DNA of 64,000 nt from Sympetrum striolatum (lineage: Eukaryota > Arthropoda > Insecta > Odonata > Libellulidae). The translations under genes were made by a program, and so were the position numbers. Of this stretch, positions 14,155-26,090 are shown piece by piece. The notes beneath the pieces were generated by a model. The model made no database searches. It was not told the origin of the DNA and saw only the letters and a list, made by a program, of their open reading frames with translations. Position 1 is the first letter of the stretch. Every line of letters begins with the position of its first letter. Where the stretch lies: contig OX388346.1 of NCBI GenBank assembly GCA_947579665.1, positions 91,948,615 to 92,012,614 on the forward strand, in the 5' to 3' direction.

Positions 14155-14970
14155 TATGTATACAAGTAAAATATTGCTTGCATACTGCAAGCATATTGAT
14201 AACGCAAATTTAAAGTCGGCATCATATCGAGAGGGTCCTCAAAAGAAAAATAAGGATTGAAAATATTCTTAAAATTCGCTGTACTTTATCCGTCCGGTAT
14301 CGAACCTGGGTCTTCCTGGTCATACTTTCTATGCAGCACAACAGAAGATCACCATCTCTAAGTATGTGTGAAAATTCAAGCAGAAATATTGGGTGCAACT
14401 GCCTCAAAGGACGTATTATACTTACCTTATATTCCTTCTGTGAGAAATTTTAATGTGCTCTGGCATCGAACCTAGGAAAAGCATGGTCTTATCTAATTTT
14501 TTTCTTAAAAGGAGTCTTAATATACATCATCTAGCAGAGCGAGAACTTCCTATCATTTCGATAACTGCATCAAAAATATAATGAAAAACTACCTCAATGT
14601 ATTTTAAATGGCAGATTTTTGCATCGTCCTAGCATCGAACCCAGGATTATTTTGGTGAAAGTCATTTATATTTTCGATAGATCATGACCATATATATAGG
14701 CTCATTTAGGTTTGATTCTCTACCTCTCCGGAAAATATTTTTTTTAATTCCCGAAAATCAAAGCAATGCTTTTAAATGGGAGAAATCGGGACTTTGGGGC
14801 CCTCTGGAATCGAACCCATGACACTGAGGTTCAAAATCGCAATTTTTCTGGTGGTTACACGTTATGGCCAATACGTCGTAGAAAGTTCAAGTATATGACG
14901 CTTGTGGTTTAGCCTGTGAATTAGTATCCTATCTATATGAATGAATCCGGAGAGGGAATTATATATAATA
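14155..14970 (+). repeat. Family B modular repeat, copy B-a (4 modules)
   Basis: Orientation is defined by the left end (ACAAGTAAAATA, then the hairpin GCTTGCATACTGCAAGC) and the right end (TGAATCCGGAGA). Four TATCGAACC- or ATCGAACC-type cores begin TCGAA at 14300, 14466, 14635 and 14810, spaced 166, 169 and 175 bases. Each core is the reverse complement of a GGTTCGATNCC tRNA T-arm/B-box motif. This is the short variant: two of the six modules found in most copies are missing. It abuts copy B-b head to tail. Confidence 0.85.
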
Positions 14971-16074
14971 ACGAGTAAAATAATGCTTGCATACTGCAAG
15001 CAGATCGACAATCCCCCCATCAAAAGGAAAAAAAAGGATTGAAAATACTTTTAGAATTCGATTCAATTTAATCGTCTGGCATCGAACCCGGGTCTTTCCG
15101 GTGATACTTACTATGCAGAACAATAGAAGATCACCATCTCTAACTATGTGTGAAAATTCAAGCAGAAATATTGGCTACAACTGCCCCAAAAGACGTTCTA
15201 ATTTTCACGAAAGTAAATGGCTCCCTGGATTCGAACCAAGGATAATCATGAAAATCTAAAACATGTTTCTGAAAGTTATTTATGATTTCTATCTATATGC
15301 CGAATTTCAAGTTTCTATATTATTGGGAAAATTCTCAAAATAATTCCTAAAAATCGGATCAACTTTTGATTGCAGAGACACCTGGTGTCGAACCCAGGAC
15401 ATATTGTAAGCTGTGAATGCACATTTTGATTTATAAAGACTTGCTCTTTTATCATGCAAAGTTTGAATTCGATAACATGCCGGGAAGTGCCTAAATTTTG
15501 TTTCCGTTATCTCCGTAAGAAATGCATTGAGAAGTGCAAATGACCCTCTGGGATCGAACCAAGGACCATCAGCGAACATGTAAAATTCAATTATGAAATA
15601 TATTCAACATATATATCCACGTGCCGAGTTTCAAGTATCCATGTTATCGGGAAAGGATCCAAAAAAAATCTTCAAAATCGCCGCAATGCATTTTAAACGG
15701 CCGATTTTTGCCCCGACCTAGCCTCGAACCATGGACCATATTCGGCAATGTCATTTTGATTATCGTTGGATATGCACGGCTTCTAGCGATCCCTTGAATT
15801 TAAACTCTCTGCCTCAAAAAAATTTTCGAAAATTCCTGCCATGTATCCTTATGGAGAAAATCGGGACTTTGGGGCCTTCTGGAATCGAACCCATGACACC
15901 GAGGTTCAAAGTCGCATTTTTACTGGTGGTTACACGTTATGGCCAATACGCCGTAAAAATTTCAAGTCAATCACGCTTGTGGTTTAGGCTGTGAATTAGT
16001 ATCCTATCTATATACCTATCTATATGAATATATGAATGAATCCGGAGAAGCATCTATATATAATAGATATAGAT
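14971..16074 (+). repeat. Family B modular repeat, copy B-b (6 modules)
   Basis: Left end ACGAGTAAAATA with the hairpin GCTTGCATACTGCAAGC; right end GAATCCGGAGAAGCATCTAT. TCGAA cores at 15082, 15231, 15388, 15554, 15724 and 15885, spaced 149, 157, 166, 170 and 161. Between cores each module has a ...TTTCAAGT..CT... segment, a GGGAA segment and an A-rich linker, so the modules appear to be diverged copies of one ancestral monomer. Confidence 0.88.
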
Positions 16075-18380
16075 ACTTAAACAATCTGGCCCGCACAACG
16101 GTGCACCTAAGTGTATTGCAGGAAGTTCTCTTCAGCAAGAGATTGTAGTTCTTTAGCTGGGTTAGATAATTGAAAAAATCGTAATTAAATCCATTGGTTC
16201 ATTGACCGTCTCCATAGATTTCTTTTCGCTCAACATTTTCAGTGCTTTCTCATAAAGAGGAGATTCGTGCAATTGGGAAATGTATTCTCTGGAATTTGCA
16301 CATCTGCGGAATTAGTGCCAGGATTTATTATGGAGATAGACCATCAAGTTAATGAATTTCGGTGATTTGCTTCCCTAAAGTGCCATATATTTACTATAGT
16401 AGTATATTTACTTGCCATTTCCGGCACCCATGATTATACAACAGTAGAATTGCAGAGAAAAATTAATAATATTATATAGTTGAAGAAAATAATGCTTTTT
16501 TTTAATTAATGAATTTGTGAAACATGCTTAGGTTGTCGTTTTCTGCAATATACATCATTAACTCTATCAAGCTCCTTTAAATCTATTAACGCTCCTTAAT
16601 AAATTTAAATTCAAGTTTCTCAACATCTGTCTCTGAATTCCAATTTATTTTTCTCAAAACTCCTCCAGTTTTATCCATTTTAGTAATTATATATATATAA
16701 TTACTATAACTGTAGTATATACTATACTGGAACTATAACAATATAACTCTATATATAGCCACTAAGTAACTATAAATAATTATACCCGAGCATAGTTCAG
16801 CATGGATTCCATAATTACAGCTGTTGTTTTAATAGTACCGTTAGTAGAAAATGTCTAAGAGAAGCTGTTAAGATGTACGAATTTGTGAGAACTCCACTGA
16901 ATAAACCGTTTTCGATGTAACGAAAATACCGTCTTAATTTTTAGTTGTTCGCAAACAGAGATGAAATAAAAAATGTCCTTGTTGAGCATCAAACCTTGGA
17001 TTCCAGCACAGATGAGTCACCATCGGCCCTCTTGTTATTGAAGTGGACCTTGTGTGGGAGGAGCAACGCATCCCTTTCTAATTTCAGAAATCTTCGTATT
17101 TAATTAATGTTGCCCTCATCACAAAGATATCGTACACATCAAAGAACGCATTCCGTTCAGATGAATTGGGTACACTTAGATAGTCATTTTCAAAAGCGAG
17201 ATATCTGAAGTACGTTTGTTTATGCAAATGAGAGAGCGTGGGTTTTATGGGTCGGCAAGCAAAAGCTGAGGGCTGAAGGTTATGGAGAATGTTGGTATTT
17301 CGGTGACGTATCAAAACGGTCATCCTCGAGGTGATCCAGGAATCCGCAAGTCCTTGACATTTCTGAATTGTCTTATGGGATCCCTCGAATTGTAAGTACG
17401 CAGCATCCGCTTCTCATCTTTCTCCGTTCTAATTCACACGAAATGCGTTTAACCGTACGCTCATCGCTACTTCTCAAGTTACGGATATGTTGTGTTTCCT
17501 CTGATAAGCTTTGAAATGCTTTTCAACTAACTTTCTTTCAAATCTATGTTAGGACTTTGTTATTACGATACGTAAAGAAAATTTAATTTGATAGGCTCAT
17601 TAAAAATTAATTATATCGTATTTGTTCATTTTATTTACATATTGTTTTATAGATTTACCAGACCTTTCAATCTTAACTGTATTTTTCTTTAGTTTAGTTC
17701 TTTAGTGCTCTCCCTCATTGGTAACTCTACCCCATTTTGGCAGTTTCCCCAAATAAGTAATGGCCTTAATTAGGTATTTTGGCGCCGCAACTGTTTTAGG
17801 GCGCTTGCGGAGTTAATTTTTTGTTTGAGATTTTGACAAGCCTAATAAGTTACTAAACAGTGTCGTTTGATGAAAGGGAAATTTAAATTTACTAGTACCA
17901 TAATGTGTTTATTTATCATTAAATTATACAGAATTAAAAAAGGGAAATCCTCGTTTTGCTACGTCAATACTCTTTGATAAATTAACGCTGTGAAATGTTT
18001 GCAAATCCAAGCTTACAGTAGAAATATTCCTTTGCCTTTTAAGAGCGTTATCTTTAAAACAAATATCTGCGAGTCTTTCACGGGCTCTCTGAATGTGAAA
18101 TAATTCCTGATATTTCTCAGCTGTAAAACCAACTTAATTAGGAATTCTAACTAATGTATGATCTTCGCCGCCAAATCTTTCCACCTCAAAAGGCTACTTG
18201 TCTTTTAAGAGCTTCATTTACCTTCCTGACCTGAAATGATTCTGAATTTCCCTAAGTAATATGAAGTAAGTTGAGATCCAACGATTTAATTTCTCCCTGT
18301 GGGTGCTGGTGGAAACATTTATTTCGGTAATTATAATTGTTAATCTCAAAATTGCGATCACGCACCTTTTACGCCCTTAT
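16075..18380. other. Noncoding stretch, nothing recognised
   Basis: AT-rich, with a small TA-rich patch at about 16690-16750. Only short frames without domains. Confidence 0.5.
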
Positions 18381-18513
18381 TTTTACTTTCTCCATATACG
18401 AAGTATAGAGAAAGTATTGTCTTCATGAAAAAATTCGACTTCGAGATTTCAACGGAAATACATGTTTTGGGGTCCCTAGAACACGTTTTAACCATTTTCG
18501 GAACGATGTCTGT

Positions 18514-18552
<39 letters not shown>

Positions 18553-19417
18553 TCTGTGCTTGTGGACGCTCTAACGTAAAAACTATTGGTGGTATCAATA
18601 CCAAACTTCATACGTAGTACTGTGGTGTGTGCTGTCAGAGTTGATTAGTTTTTGGGGTAAATCGGTGTACCGGAAGTCGAGCTTCATTCATCAAAGCTCA
18701 TTTCCGGTTTTCATAATATCTCCATAAATATGATATATACGTACATTGTATTACTTATATAAGTTTTAGAAAATGTAATTTACTATAACTTTTGTATTTA
18801 ACATATTTTTGTATCACCGGTTGATTAGGAGTTATTCGTGAAAAACCGATAAACCGGAAGTAGCTGTTATGTACTTTGTGGGCGCTCTAACATGAAAACC
18901 ATTCGTTGTATCAACACCAAATTTCATATTTAGTACTTTGGTTGGTGTCGTTAGAGTTGATTAATTTTTGGAGTAAATCGGTTGACCGGAAGTTGATCTT
19001 CATTCTTCAAAGCTCATTTCCGGTTTTCAAAATATCTCCACAAATATGATATTTAGGTATATGCTACTATTTATAAAAGTTTTAGAAAATGTAATTTACT
19101 ATAACTTTTGTATGAAACATATTTTTGTATCACTGATTGTTTAGGAGTTATTCTGGAGGTACTGATAAACCGGAAGTTGCTGATTATGTACGTTGTGGGC
19201 GCTCTGGGCTGTATGGGCGAAAGGCCGATTTCATCGTTTTTCATCGATCATGTCCCGAAAAACATTATTTATAATGTTTGTGACGTCAAAGATAATAATA
19301 TATAAATTAATCACTCATCTTCCAAGTTTAGAAGGAATATAGAGTTCGAAATTACTGTCGTAGATAAATATTTACATCTTATATATGGAGAAAGTCATGT
19401 GCTGGCCACATCAGATA
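18381..19417 (+). repeat. Family R1 repeat, copy R1-1 (complete)
   Basis: Reference copy of a family of about 1.04 kb. It starts with ACTTTCTCCATATACGAAG, which folds back on AGAGAAAGT, continues with a conserved head, a (GT)n tract at about 18513-18550, then tandem units of about 316 bp beginning GTGGACGCTCT/GTGGGCGCTCT at 18562, 18878 and 19195. It ends TATGGAGAAAGTCATGTGC, the reverse complement of the first 13 bases being present near the end, followed by TGGCCACATCAGAT. No credible protein is encoded; small frames conserved between copies track the (GT)n tract. Mechanism of mobility unknown. Confidence 0.85.
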
Positions 19418-20449
19418 TTTTATATTTTGTGTCCTCATCTATGTTTTGTCTCTTTTTTATTTTCAATCATAATCAATCATTATTTTCATCTGCTGATCCA
19501 TTTTTGCGATTATTCCTTTAAACATTTTTTCTAAGTATTCTTGATTGATCTTGTCCATCGTAATCAATATTTTTCCCCCCTTCCATTGTAAAGTCTATGC
19601 TATTGATTTGCTTTATGTTATTATTAATATTTTGCAGCATTATTACGCTCGTCCTTGTTTGTTCCAATTTCATGTTCTCAACTATTAATTGGTTACAAAT
19701 ACATTGTTGGCCATTTTTCCTCATTCCTCAGAAATTGGGACAGTCTAGACTGAGTCTAGAATGAGTGACGTGTATTTTCCATAGTTTGAGTCGGAAATCC
19801 TTTTCTTCATATTTAATCTTTTCAAATTGATTTTAGAATTTGATTATAAATTTACTAATGGCTGATTGAGTTAACTTATTCTGTTATTTTCTTTATTCTG
19901 AAGCGTTCATTCGATTTCCGTTTGCAGTTTACTCATCCGCACTTTCAGATTTTTCGGATTTTCCCATCCCATGCAATTTCTATTTAATTATTATGAACAC
20001 TTTTATTTACGAAATATTTTCTGTGACCTCTCGGATTATTTCCAGTTTTAGATTATTCTCGGTAATTAATTTTTTTCTCTTTCTGTTATTTCGCCACATT
20101 AATTCAGTATTTTTTTATCAGCTCCTTCCTTTTGTTTTATTTTATTCGTGTAGGATAGTTAATCCACACTTCCAGAAAACATTTTTCTTTTGTTTCATTA
20201 TATTTTTTTACCGTTTGTATCTTCTTATACTCAATTACGATGAAAAATGTGTGGGAAGAGACTAATTAGGCTCAATCAAGGGCAGACTTCATCAAATCTA
20301 ATCTTTTCCCTAAAAGATTAGGGCGTTACTGTTATGCCTGTCTATTCCTTACGGGATCTTTCCGGTTCCCTCGGCTTGTTTTAAGACTCTACAGACCCAG
20401 AATACACTACATTTATTTCGTTTTCCCGTGGGTTTATTCTACGGATATC
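19418..20449. other. Noncoding stretch, nothing recognised
   Basis: AT-rich, pyrimidine-biased on the + strand. The frames here are short and low in complexity. Confidence 0.5.
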
Positions 20450-21125
20450 TCCGAAAATCTATGACCATTTCTAATGTGGATTGGAACCATGCATAATTTT
20501 TTGGTGAGTTTTCTTCTTCTTCTGGTATTCTGCCTGTTGGCAGGTCCCATACACCACAACTGTTTCCACTTAATCCTGTCCCAGGCCTCTTCTTTGGTCT
20601 CCTTGTATCCTCCTCTCTTCACCTCAACTTTAGCTTTCTTCTTCTCTTTTCTCCTTCCACCGTTCCTTCAATGGCTGTAGTTAGAATCCCCTTCCCTCTT
20701 ACAATATGTCCGACTTCCTTTTCTTTTCCGTATTGTGCGGAGTAATGTTCTTTCCTCCCCAACTCTTCTAAGCACTTCATCATTTCTTATTCCATTTCAT
20801 TCTCTCCATCTTCCTCCACACCCACATTTCAAAAGCATCAATCCTATCCTTATCTTTTCTTCCCAAGGTCCATGTTTCGCATCCATATAACATAACACTC
20901 CATACGTAAAATTTCACCAATCTCTTCCTCGGTTCTAGATTAATACTACTGCACAGCATATTTCGCTTATTATAGAAGGCTTCCTTTGCCATAGCTATTC
21001 TTTTCTAGATCTCTGTACTACTCTTCCATCAGCATGCTCCGCAGATATTTATACCTTTTAACCTGCTCTATTCTTCTTCCCTCATTTGTTACAACAACTT
21101 CTCCGTCATTCACTCTCATATTAAT
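20450..21125 (-). pseudogene. LINE reverse transcriptase, C-terminal fragment (decayed)
   Basis: Read on the minus strand from about 21125 down, broken frames carry the region after the RT palm: RVNDGEVVVTNEG, then VKRYKYLRSML, a stop, then in another frame KRLVKFYVWSVMLYGCETWT (about 20890-20930), DAFEMWVWRKMERM, and further on RRVGEERTLLRTI. The phrase LYGCETWTL...EAFEMW.WR is characteristic of the C-terminal region of arthropod LINE polyproteins. At least one stop and frame changes make it a pseudogene. No ends or target duplication seen. Confidence 0.85.
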
Positions 21126-22868
21126 AATAATAGTCCATATAGGCACCATATGGGAATAGATCTAATTAAGAACTCGGAATTCCTTTAACAGTAATCATTA
21201 AAAGCGTCAAGTGCTAATCGAGAAAAAATAGTAGCAGTGCCTCTTCAGCTTTTTTATATTCTGCTAACTAGTCTAAAGACTTTCACAGAACTAGTAGTAG
21301 CTTATTTTTTTCACGAAACTCACGTTTTTTTCCTTCTTCGCCAATTACGACAGCCTTCCATAAAAGAGAGATTGAACGTATCGATTGCGTGTTTGGATGC
21401 AGAAAATGTATTTGTGGATAAAATGTGATTTGACTTGTTTGCGGGCTTCCGCATATTGTCGGTGATCTCATTTAAGTTGTATGAGATCTATGATTTGAAT
21501 TCCGAAAGGCAGCTATGTATCAGGTATGAAGTACATTTATTCTTGCCGATGCAATCAAATATATGTCTACTTTTTCTCACTGGGGCATTTAAAGCAACAT
21601 AGTGAAAGAAGGAGGCCCTATTCTTTATTCGTCGTCATTCACTGTAATTTTACATTGGCATATGTGAAATAGTTTGTGATTGTTTAACATTTCTCTGTCG
21701 CTTGCATTCTTAAATATTCTGGGATCTCATTCAGTTTAATTTCTATTCTTACCTAACAAATGTACAGCGGCTCATCTTCAATTTACAGTAGGTATAGACA
21801 AGGCTTATCGCCTGTGTGGTATGGTCTGGGACCTAGTAATCAGCAATCAATTTATAAATCAAAATTTGAATTTACAAAATGTTCGGTATTATCTCAAAAA
21901 TACGGGATGAAATTGTTTATCTGCTTAAATCCACATAAATTAAATAAATTACCTAGAAATGTGTTAAATTCTGGCCCTAAGCCAATGATATCTTAATAAA
22001 TAATTGCGTTTCTCATTTTGGTCCCTTGAAATATTATAAATGACGCTTACTATTGCATTGATTATTTCCATTTAATTAATCATTTCATTCTTAGCTCATT
22101 TTATTTTATAAACTGCTGGCCATTCTTTTCTCCAGTTTCTATACGTGATACCTCAAAACTCGTAACTTGCTCCTCATTCTCAAGTCGTCCAATTCATTTC
22201 TCTAGGTGCATTATGAGACATTTTCACGCTCATTATATCTTCCATTTAACCTTTCAATCCACACTTTCGAATAGCCCTTTCAATTATTTATATGGAGAGA
22301 TTTATGATTCCGGTTTCCGTATCCTATGACCGAATCTCATTAGTATTCCTCAGGGCATAAGTAATGGCCTCGTTAAATATCCTTGAATGCTTCTAACTCT
22401 GATTGTCTGTTTTGCCCTCAGGGAATTATCGAATTCAATAGTTTATAAATAGGTTACGGCCAGGTTTGGTTTCACTGATGACTATGGGAAATGCCGTTGC
22501 GTAAGCTTAGATGTTTATCAATTAAAGGCACACCTATCGAAGCTGCAAAGATCCACTCTCTCAACACATTCCAATGAATATTTTTTCACTAGTTATTAAA
22601 ATTTATGTTTATGTTTCTGCTTTTAATGATTCCTAAGAATTTGAAAGAACCTTTATTTCTGATTTAGCCTGAAAATATATTTTTCGTTAATTGTATTTTT
22701 CTATTAGCTCATAAAATTGATTAAAACTCTCCTTTCAACATAAAATATACTTTAGAATACTTATATTCTTTTTGCTCGAAGGATGTTGATCCGAGAATGT
22801 AGCTGTATCCCGTTTGACCAACTTAGCGGGAAAATTATCAAATTAAGTTTCGAACGACTTTAAGTATG
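21126..22868. other. Noncoding stretch, nothing recognised
   Basis: AT-rich; frames up to 78 codons without recognisable domains. Confidence 0.5.
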
Positions 22869-22870
22869 TA

Positions 22871-22947
22871 CAGTCCTGGCTAAAATTAACGCAGCACCAG
22901 CCGTAAGGATCGCTAGGGAGGTGCTGCGTTAATTTTGGCCAGGAGTG
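22871..22947. mobile_element. 77-bp Tc1/mariner-like foldback element
   Basis: Left end CAGTCCTGGCTAAAATTAAC, continuing to GCAGCACC, is mirrored by the right end, whose reverse complement starts CACTCCTGGCCAAAATTAAC. The inverted repeats are 28 bases with two differences, separated by only about 21 bases. TA dinucleotides flank both sides (22869-22870, 22948-22949), as in Tc1/mariner insertions. It is an almost pure hairpin, with no coding capacity. Confidence 0.75.
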
Positions 22948-22949
22948 TA

Positions 22950-25400
22950 CAAATGAAAAAGTTTTTTACAGCGACTAGATGATAGCATATATTAGCTTTA
23001 GACTTAAAATGTTTTGCTTTGGATCTTAAACTCTTCGGAGTATGTTCGGTTTGGCAGCGAGTTTTCTGTAACCACTGGAAAGATCCAAATATTTTGCAAT
23101 ATTTGATTTTTCGACCAACAAATGAGTGCTCTCCCCTTTCCATGGGCTATTTCAACAGTTTATCCCCAGAAAATTCATTTTAGCCTTATAATCCGGGCAC
23201 ATGCTGTTTGGTAAGCATCGTATCGCAATGACCAGAATATGACGTCACCATCTAAATGGGTATTCGTGCATGCGCCCATTACGTGAGACAGCGATAGTGG
23301 TAACCCAATGCGATGTTTTTCCTCCAGTGAAAGTGTCGATAGAATTGGTGTTTATTCGCCAATTATCGAAATTCTGAAAGAAATTTCGTTTCCTGTATAA
23401 AGAGACATTGGGGAAGAAAGTTAATAACTGTTATAAAACTGCTTTTAAAAAAGATATTTAAGGACTTTATCTTGCGAAAGATGCAGAAGGAACGAGTAAG
23501 ACATAAAATGATTCCTCGTGATATTTATGGGCCGACGAAAGGAAAATCAAACGTGCTAAAAATGAATTGCGTCACGATTTTAATATGTAGGAAGATAATA
23601 CGAATCCGTCACATGTTGAGAAAGTCAGGCGTTGTCCACATTTTTTTGCACGATGCTTGTTATTACCAAGAAAGGCGTTCGGCGATCGGTCATAGATCAT
23701 TGGAAAGGCTCCGTTTCCGCAGTGGCGGATGGCTGCATTTTTCCCGAGAGCAGGCCTTTTGCGGACAGATTCTGCAATGCCCTCGCCGAGGAGCATTGGT
23801 ATGCATCGCGTAGTCAAGGACGGACCCCCCAATCCGGTTTCGCTACCCCCGATCCCCTCCTCTACATTTCTACAAGGGATTTTTCGCGTTTTCTTCCGTC
23901 AATCAGCGAGGCGGTGGAGACTTCTGTTTGATAGCGAATCAATCGATTGTGAAATCATTGCATTTATAGCTGTTCGAATTCAATCGCCCATGTCACGTTA
24001 CGTTGTTATTCTTATTAAATATCGCGGCGGTTTGACCAAAGGATTGCCTCTCGGCGTTATATCACGTGAATATCACATTTCCGCAATTCTTCGTTATTTG
24101 TCATTGTTTCTGTTTACATCACAAGGTAGACAGCCGTGAAACAATAAGAATTATATTGTTCCCTTTAATTGATCTCTATTGGTATTTATAGATTTATTTA
24201 TCTCGTGGTTTGTCATCTATTGATTTGTGGCCAATTGATCTATTATAGCTCTATCTAGAGACATGAATGCATGTTAGTTTTTCGGGGTCGTTTCAATTTA
24301 GAATGCTCGAATGTATGAGTTTACCTCCCTGCTATACTGGGGGTTAAAATAAATTTCACAGCAACTTACTGTATTTTTTTAATTTTAGAGTTTTGATGAA
24401 TTCTCAAAAGCCTCAATCTTTGTAGTAGTAGTGATCTTTCCATTCTTCTTTCCTTATGAGGGTTAAGTATTGGGAATTTATTCGCAAGGCGGGCAAACTT
24501 TCTACTCCCATATTTTGGTTGTTTTCTTTCCAAATGAGGTGACAAAATTATCCAGACAGCAGGAAACTTTAGCGTACGGTTTTAGTGATCTAGCGGGTGT
24601 TTTCTTATTTTCATCATTATTATTCTTTTAAAAATGTGTAATAGAGTTGTAGATTATGTTATCGGTGGTACATACTTGTGCAGCAAAAGGGACTGGGACG
24701 TTGAAAAAAAGATTCAAGGACGTGACGAAAAGTAGTCTGCACTTGTTAGGAAGATATTTTCACGAAATTTCCTGGAGGTCTTCAATTTTAGGATATAATC
24801 CATTGCTTCTTACGATGATATTCATAACTTTATCATAATATTTCTGTTTCTGACTTTTCTAGAATCTACATGGAAACAATAATAAGAGGATGAAAGATTT
24901 TTAGTTACAGTGCATCAAAGAAATACATGTAATGAATTTAAGTGACTTTACATACGCCTTTAGTTCAATACAACCAATTCTATGAATATTCTGAAGTGCT
25001 GCAGTTTTCCAGCATCTCAATTTGCCTATCAATGAGTCTTCAAATATTGCGAGTAAGTCCATATTTTTATTGTGAACCTCGTTCACTTATATCAATGGTA
25101 TGTAAGAGTGTATGTATTTACTACGATTTTGAGATTTTTTACGAAAATTGTCTAACTGAAACTATCGCTGAATCCTCTGTAAAATTCACATAATCATGTA
25201 AATATGAAGCACCCATTCTCATTGGAGTCCATATTAGATATCATTAATAATAATTCTGATTCTTCTTCCCATGATCAATAACCAATGAAAAATAATTACA
25301 TTAAAGGAACATATCTCCAATACATATCTGGGTGACTGGTCACCTGATTTGGGGCTACCGATTCTTCATAAACTTTAACGCAAATTTAAGTTAATACAAA
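22950..25400. other. Noncoding stretch with a CpG-richer island
   Basis: The part at 23220-24140 is GC-richer. It contains a perfect CRE octamer TGACGTCA near 23239, an NRF-1-like GTGCATGCGCCC near 23266, and overlapping frames on both strands up to 136 codons without recognisable domains. It could be a promoter or enhancer region; I see no supported exon. The rest is AT-rich. Confidence 0.4.
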
Positions 25401-26090
25401 TCTGATGTGGCCAACACATGACTTTCTCCGTATTTATTGAAAACAGAAGCCTATGGCGGTAATATATAAATAACTCCAAAACAATGAGTGTTACAGGAAA
25501 ATGTTTCATACAACATTTGTAGTAAAATACATTATCTATAACTTTGGTACATAATTGTGTATACCTAAATTGCATTCTGACAGAGATATGAATGAAAAAC
25601 TTCCATTTCTGGATAAACAACAACTTCCGGTTAACCATTATTGAAGAATAACTCCTAAACAATCAGTGTTACGAAAAAATGTTTAATACAAAAGTTGTAG
25701 TAAAGTACATTAACTACAACTTTTGCTTATAATTGTATATACCTACATTGCATTCTTACAGAGATATTTAAGAAACGAAATTTGTTCCAGATAAACCGCA
25801 ACTTCCGGTTAAGCGATATTCACCAAAAACTAATCAACTCTTGATATTGTTAGGAAAATACTAAATATGAATTTTGAAAATGATCGGATAATAATTACTT
25901 TTTAAGATAGAGCGCCCACAAACTTTTTTACCACAGACAGACTCACAGACACACAGACAGACATGTTCGGGAAAATAGCTAAAAATGCTCTATTGGCTCC
26001 AAAACATCTATTTCCGTCGAAATCTGGAGGTCGAATTTTTTTGCGAATACAATACTTTCTCTATACTGCGTATAGGGAGAAAGTAAAAAT
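25401..26090 (-). repeat. Family R1 repeat, divergent copy R1-2
   Basis: Minus-strand relative of R1. The left edge TCTGATGTGGCCAACACATG matches the 3' end of R1-1 and the right edge GGGAGAAAGTAAAAAT matches its 5' end. Inside, a unit around ATAACTCC.AAACAAT repeats after about 180 bases (near 25469 and 25648), whereas R1-1 has 316-bp units. GAGCGCCCACAAAC near 25911 corresponds to the GTGGGCGCTCT motif, and the (GT)n tract is replaced by a degenerate CAGACA-type run at 25935-25960. An older subfamily. Confidence 0.8.

Noticed and set aside
15731..15994. Frames in family B copies as small proteins
   Set aside because: They recur because the repeat recurs, and their most conserved phrases are translations of the TTCGA motif. 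No start context or domain supports coding.
18423..18611. His/Thr-rich frame in R1 (also 61039-61317)
   Set aside because: It is the (GT)n microsatellite read on the minus strand.
23472..24139. Frames up to 136 codons on both strands
   Set aside because: Same pattern of composition-driven openness; kept only as a possible regulatory island.
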